64,000 nt of DNA. Source: Paenibacillus senegalensis JC66. Its GTDB lineage: Bacteria; Bacillota; Bacilli; Paenibacillales; NBRC-103111. The translations under genes and the position numbers were made by a program. The first letter of the stretch is position 1, and each line of letters begins with the position of its first letter. Positions 62,555 to 64,000 of this stretch are shown here, one piece after another. Below the pieces are notes generated by a model. That model saw only the letters and a program-made list of their open reading frames with translations, ran no database searches and was not told the origin of the DNA. The stretch lies in assembly GCF_000285515.1 (NCBI RefSeq), contig NZ_HE610961.1, forward strand, positions 49,863 to 113,862, given 5' to 3'.

Positions 62555-63652
62555 TTACCATTTAAACTCCAGAATGGTCTTCTTCCAATCGCGATGATTC
62601 GAAGCTTCTTCCATCACTTCTACAAAATCATTCAGACGAAGGATGGATTTATGTTCATCCGGCAGAAGCTTGCGCAGGGTAGCCTGGCAGGCCGGATCGG
62701 TCATAGCCTCCAATACCGGATAATAATCGTTAATTGAGCTGCGGCTGCTGCCGAATAGCGTAAGGCCCTTTTCCAGAACATCTCTGGTATTAATCGGTAC
62801 GCGCTCCTCGGTTACGCCCATCAGAATAAGAATGCCGCCCGGTTTCAAAATATCGATTGCCTGATTCGCGGCGCTTTCACTAAAGCGTCCTCCTGTACAT
62901 TCAATAGCGATATCGACCTTCTCCGCATTGGCAAAATCATAGTCCTGTACCATCGCCCGACTTGCAAACTCGACTTGGCTGAGCTTTGCTTCATCCGCAC
63001 CGAACACCCGCAAGCGGCTTTCGTCCAGACCATGCAGATGGTGAACCATAGCTGCGGTTAAATAACCGACTGGACCGTCACCAAATACGGCTACAGTCGC
63101 TGCTTTCAATTCATTTTCGACACGGCTTAAAGCTTGGGTAGACACAGAGCATAATTCAGAGAGCACGGCAATTTCATCCGGGATGTGATCCGGAATAGGA
63201 ATCGCGCAAGCCGCTGGGATTACCAGCCGATCTTGGGCGATACCGTCATTTCCGCTTCCGAGGAAAGCTCCATGACTGCTGTAATTATCTTCCCAGCCCG
63301 CTCGGAAAGGGGGCAGCTCGTTCACGCCCTGCCCGGGGTTCAACAGACGCCCCGGGATGTTCGGAACGATCACGGCTCTTTGCCCCGGCTGTCTGCTTGC
63401 ATCACGGCTTTCGACAATGGTGCCGATGCCTTCATGAAGAAGGGCCATGGGCAGCTTTTTCGCCAAGGCTTCCGGACGTCTCATTCCTGTAAAGTAACGC
63501 AGATCAGCGTGACAAATGCTGGCCATAGTTGGCTCAATAGCTACGAACCCTTCAGGGATGATTCGTTCCACGGTGATTTCTTCCATTTCACGGGGTTTGG
63601 TCAGTCGATAGACTCGGGACTGAACGGCTGTGTTAACCGATTTGGTTTCCAT
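62555..63652 (-). CDS. TarJ-like zinc-type alcohol dehydrogenase (ribulose-5-phosphate reductase family)
   Basis: 365 residues of the medium-chain dehydrogenase family, with TarJ features along its length: SICHADLRYFTGMRRPEALA, KLPMALLHEGIG, VIVPNIPG, SGNDGIAQD, the nucleotide-binding VFGDGPVGYLTAAM, IAIECTGGRFSESAANQAID, and INTRDVLEKGLTLFGSSRSS. TarJ reduces ribulose 5-phosphate to ribitol 5-phosphate for teichoic acid. No TarI or teichoic gene is beside it here; the next gene is a DeoR-type regulator, so it could serve polyol catabolism instead. A GGGGG-like site precedes ATG 63652. Confidence 0.82.
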   Translation of the reverse strand: METKSVNTAVQSRVYRLTKPREMEEITVERIIPEGFVAIEPTMASICHADLRYFTGMRRPEALAKKLPMALLHEGIGTIVESRDASRQPGQRAVIVPNIPGRLLNPGQGVNELPPFRAGWEDNYSSHGAFLGSGNDGIAQDRLVIPAACAIPIPDHIPDEIAVLSELCSVSTQALSRVENELKAATVAVFGDGPVGYLTAAMVHHLHGLDESRLRVFGADEAKLSQVEFASRAMVQDYDFANAEKVDIAIECTGGRFSESAANQAIDILKPGGILILMGVTEERVPINTRDVLEKGLTLFGSSRSSINDYYPVLEAMTDPACQATLRKLLPDEHKSILRLNDFVEVMEEASNHRDWKKTILEFKW

Positions 63653-63751
63653 TGATTGATTTCACCCCCTTTCGAGTTGTTGGCGAAAGACTATCCGGCT
63701 CATCTCATCATCTCCATCCTAAGCAATGGGATGAACGGGTCTAACCCACGA

Positions 63752-64000
63752 TCAAGCCAGGAGCACCTTCACTCCTTTTTCTTCCATCAATTTCACTTGG
63801 GCTTCCGAGGCTTCCTTGCCCGTTATTACATTTTGCACCGAATGAATAGGAGCAACGGTGTGCAGGGACACTTTGCCGATTTTTGTATCGTCCGTCACAA
63901 TAAACACTTCTCTGGCAGCCTTGATCATCTTTTGCTTGGTCACAACCAGCTGCGCTTCCGGGTGAGTTAGTCCATGCTCGGCATGCAGGGCGGGAGTTCC
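63752..64000 (-). CDS. DeoR-family transcriptional regulator, C-terminal part
   Basis: The last 82 residues; the N-terminal winged helix lies past base 64000. It reads GLTHPEAQLVVTKQKMIKAA, REVFIVTDDTKIGKVSLHTV and ends MEEKGVKVLLA, matching the sugar-phosphate-binding DeoRC domain of DeoR/GlpR regulators. Transcribed towards the TarJ-like gene with 99 bp between, so it may be cotranscribed with and control it. Confidence 0.85.
   Translation of the reverse strand, partial: GTPALHAEHGLTHPEAQLVVTKQKMIKAAREVFIVTDDTKIGKVSLHTVAPIHSVQNVITGKEASEAQVKLMEEKGVKVLLA

Overview
The window looks like chromosomal DNA of a Paenibacillus-type Bacillota. The signs are a DagK / RlmD / YerC / YerB core neighbourhood, LplB/YtcP-type sugar permeases with large lipoprotein binding proteins, membrane-anchored AraC-family regulators, an S-layer (SLH) protein, Tat-type leaders and strong AGGAGG ribosome binding sites. 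This is inference from gene families; no rRNA or tRNA gene is visible. Two genes are cut by the window edges: an RlmD/RumA-like 23S rRNA methyltransferase at 1-548 and a DeoR-family regulator at 63752-64000.

Region 1 (1-19.8 kb) is mostly core: rlmD-like, dagK, a CbiX-like protein, yerC, a Gly-rich small protein, a two-component pair (hybrid kinase plus response regulator with a BTAD output), yerB, a YpmB-like protein, murC, a Tat-type metallophosphoesterase, an SplB-like radical SAM protein and two small ORFs with good ribosome binding sites. A decayed group II intron reverse transcriptase lies against the response regulator. Two arrays of 52-bp units, each unit carrying a 24-bp palindrome, lie at about 0.8-1.2 kb and 19.0-19.3 kb in opposite orientation and bracket about 18 kb.

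Region 2 (19.8-33.3 kb) is a carbohydrate uptake region: an AraC sensor divergent from an LplB-YtcP-binding protein operon, a decayed carbohydrate-binding (F5/8 type C) relic, and a second binding protein with its own AraC sensor.

Region 3 (33.4-46.7 kb) is a run of six minus-strand genes: secreted and cytosolic heparinase II/III-family proteins, a ceramidase-like protein, a DegT-type aminotransferase, a ROK repressor and a family-1 binding protein. It reads as a polysaccharide utilisation locus for a uronic-acid or amino-sugar glycan. Its first gene has a promoter with a CcpA-type palindrome between -35 and -10, and a leader with a 12-nt perfect Shine-Dalgarno sequence followed by an ATG-TAA start-stop.

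Region 4 (46.9-64 kb) holds a GDSL hydrolase with FN3 and SLH domains, a BASS/arsenite-type transporter, an ECF sigma / anti-sigma / DUF3221 cassette, a 130-bp MITE-like element, a Tat-exported beta-helix protein, a second metallophosphoesterase, a third binding protein divergent from a third AraC sensor, a nucleotidyltransferase-fold protein, and a TarJ-like dehydrogenase next to the DeoR regulator. Many intergenic spaces carry short tandem repeats of unrelated unit length.
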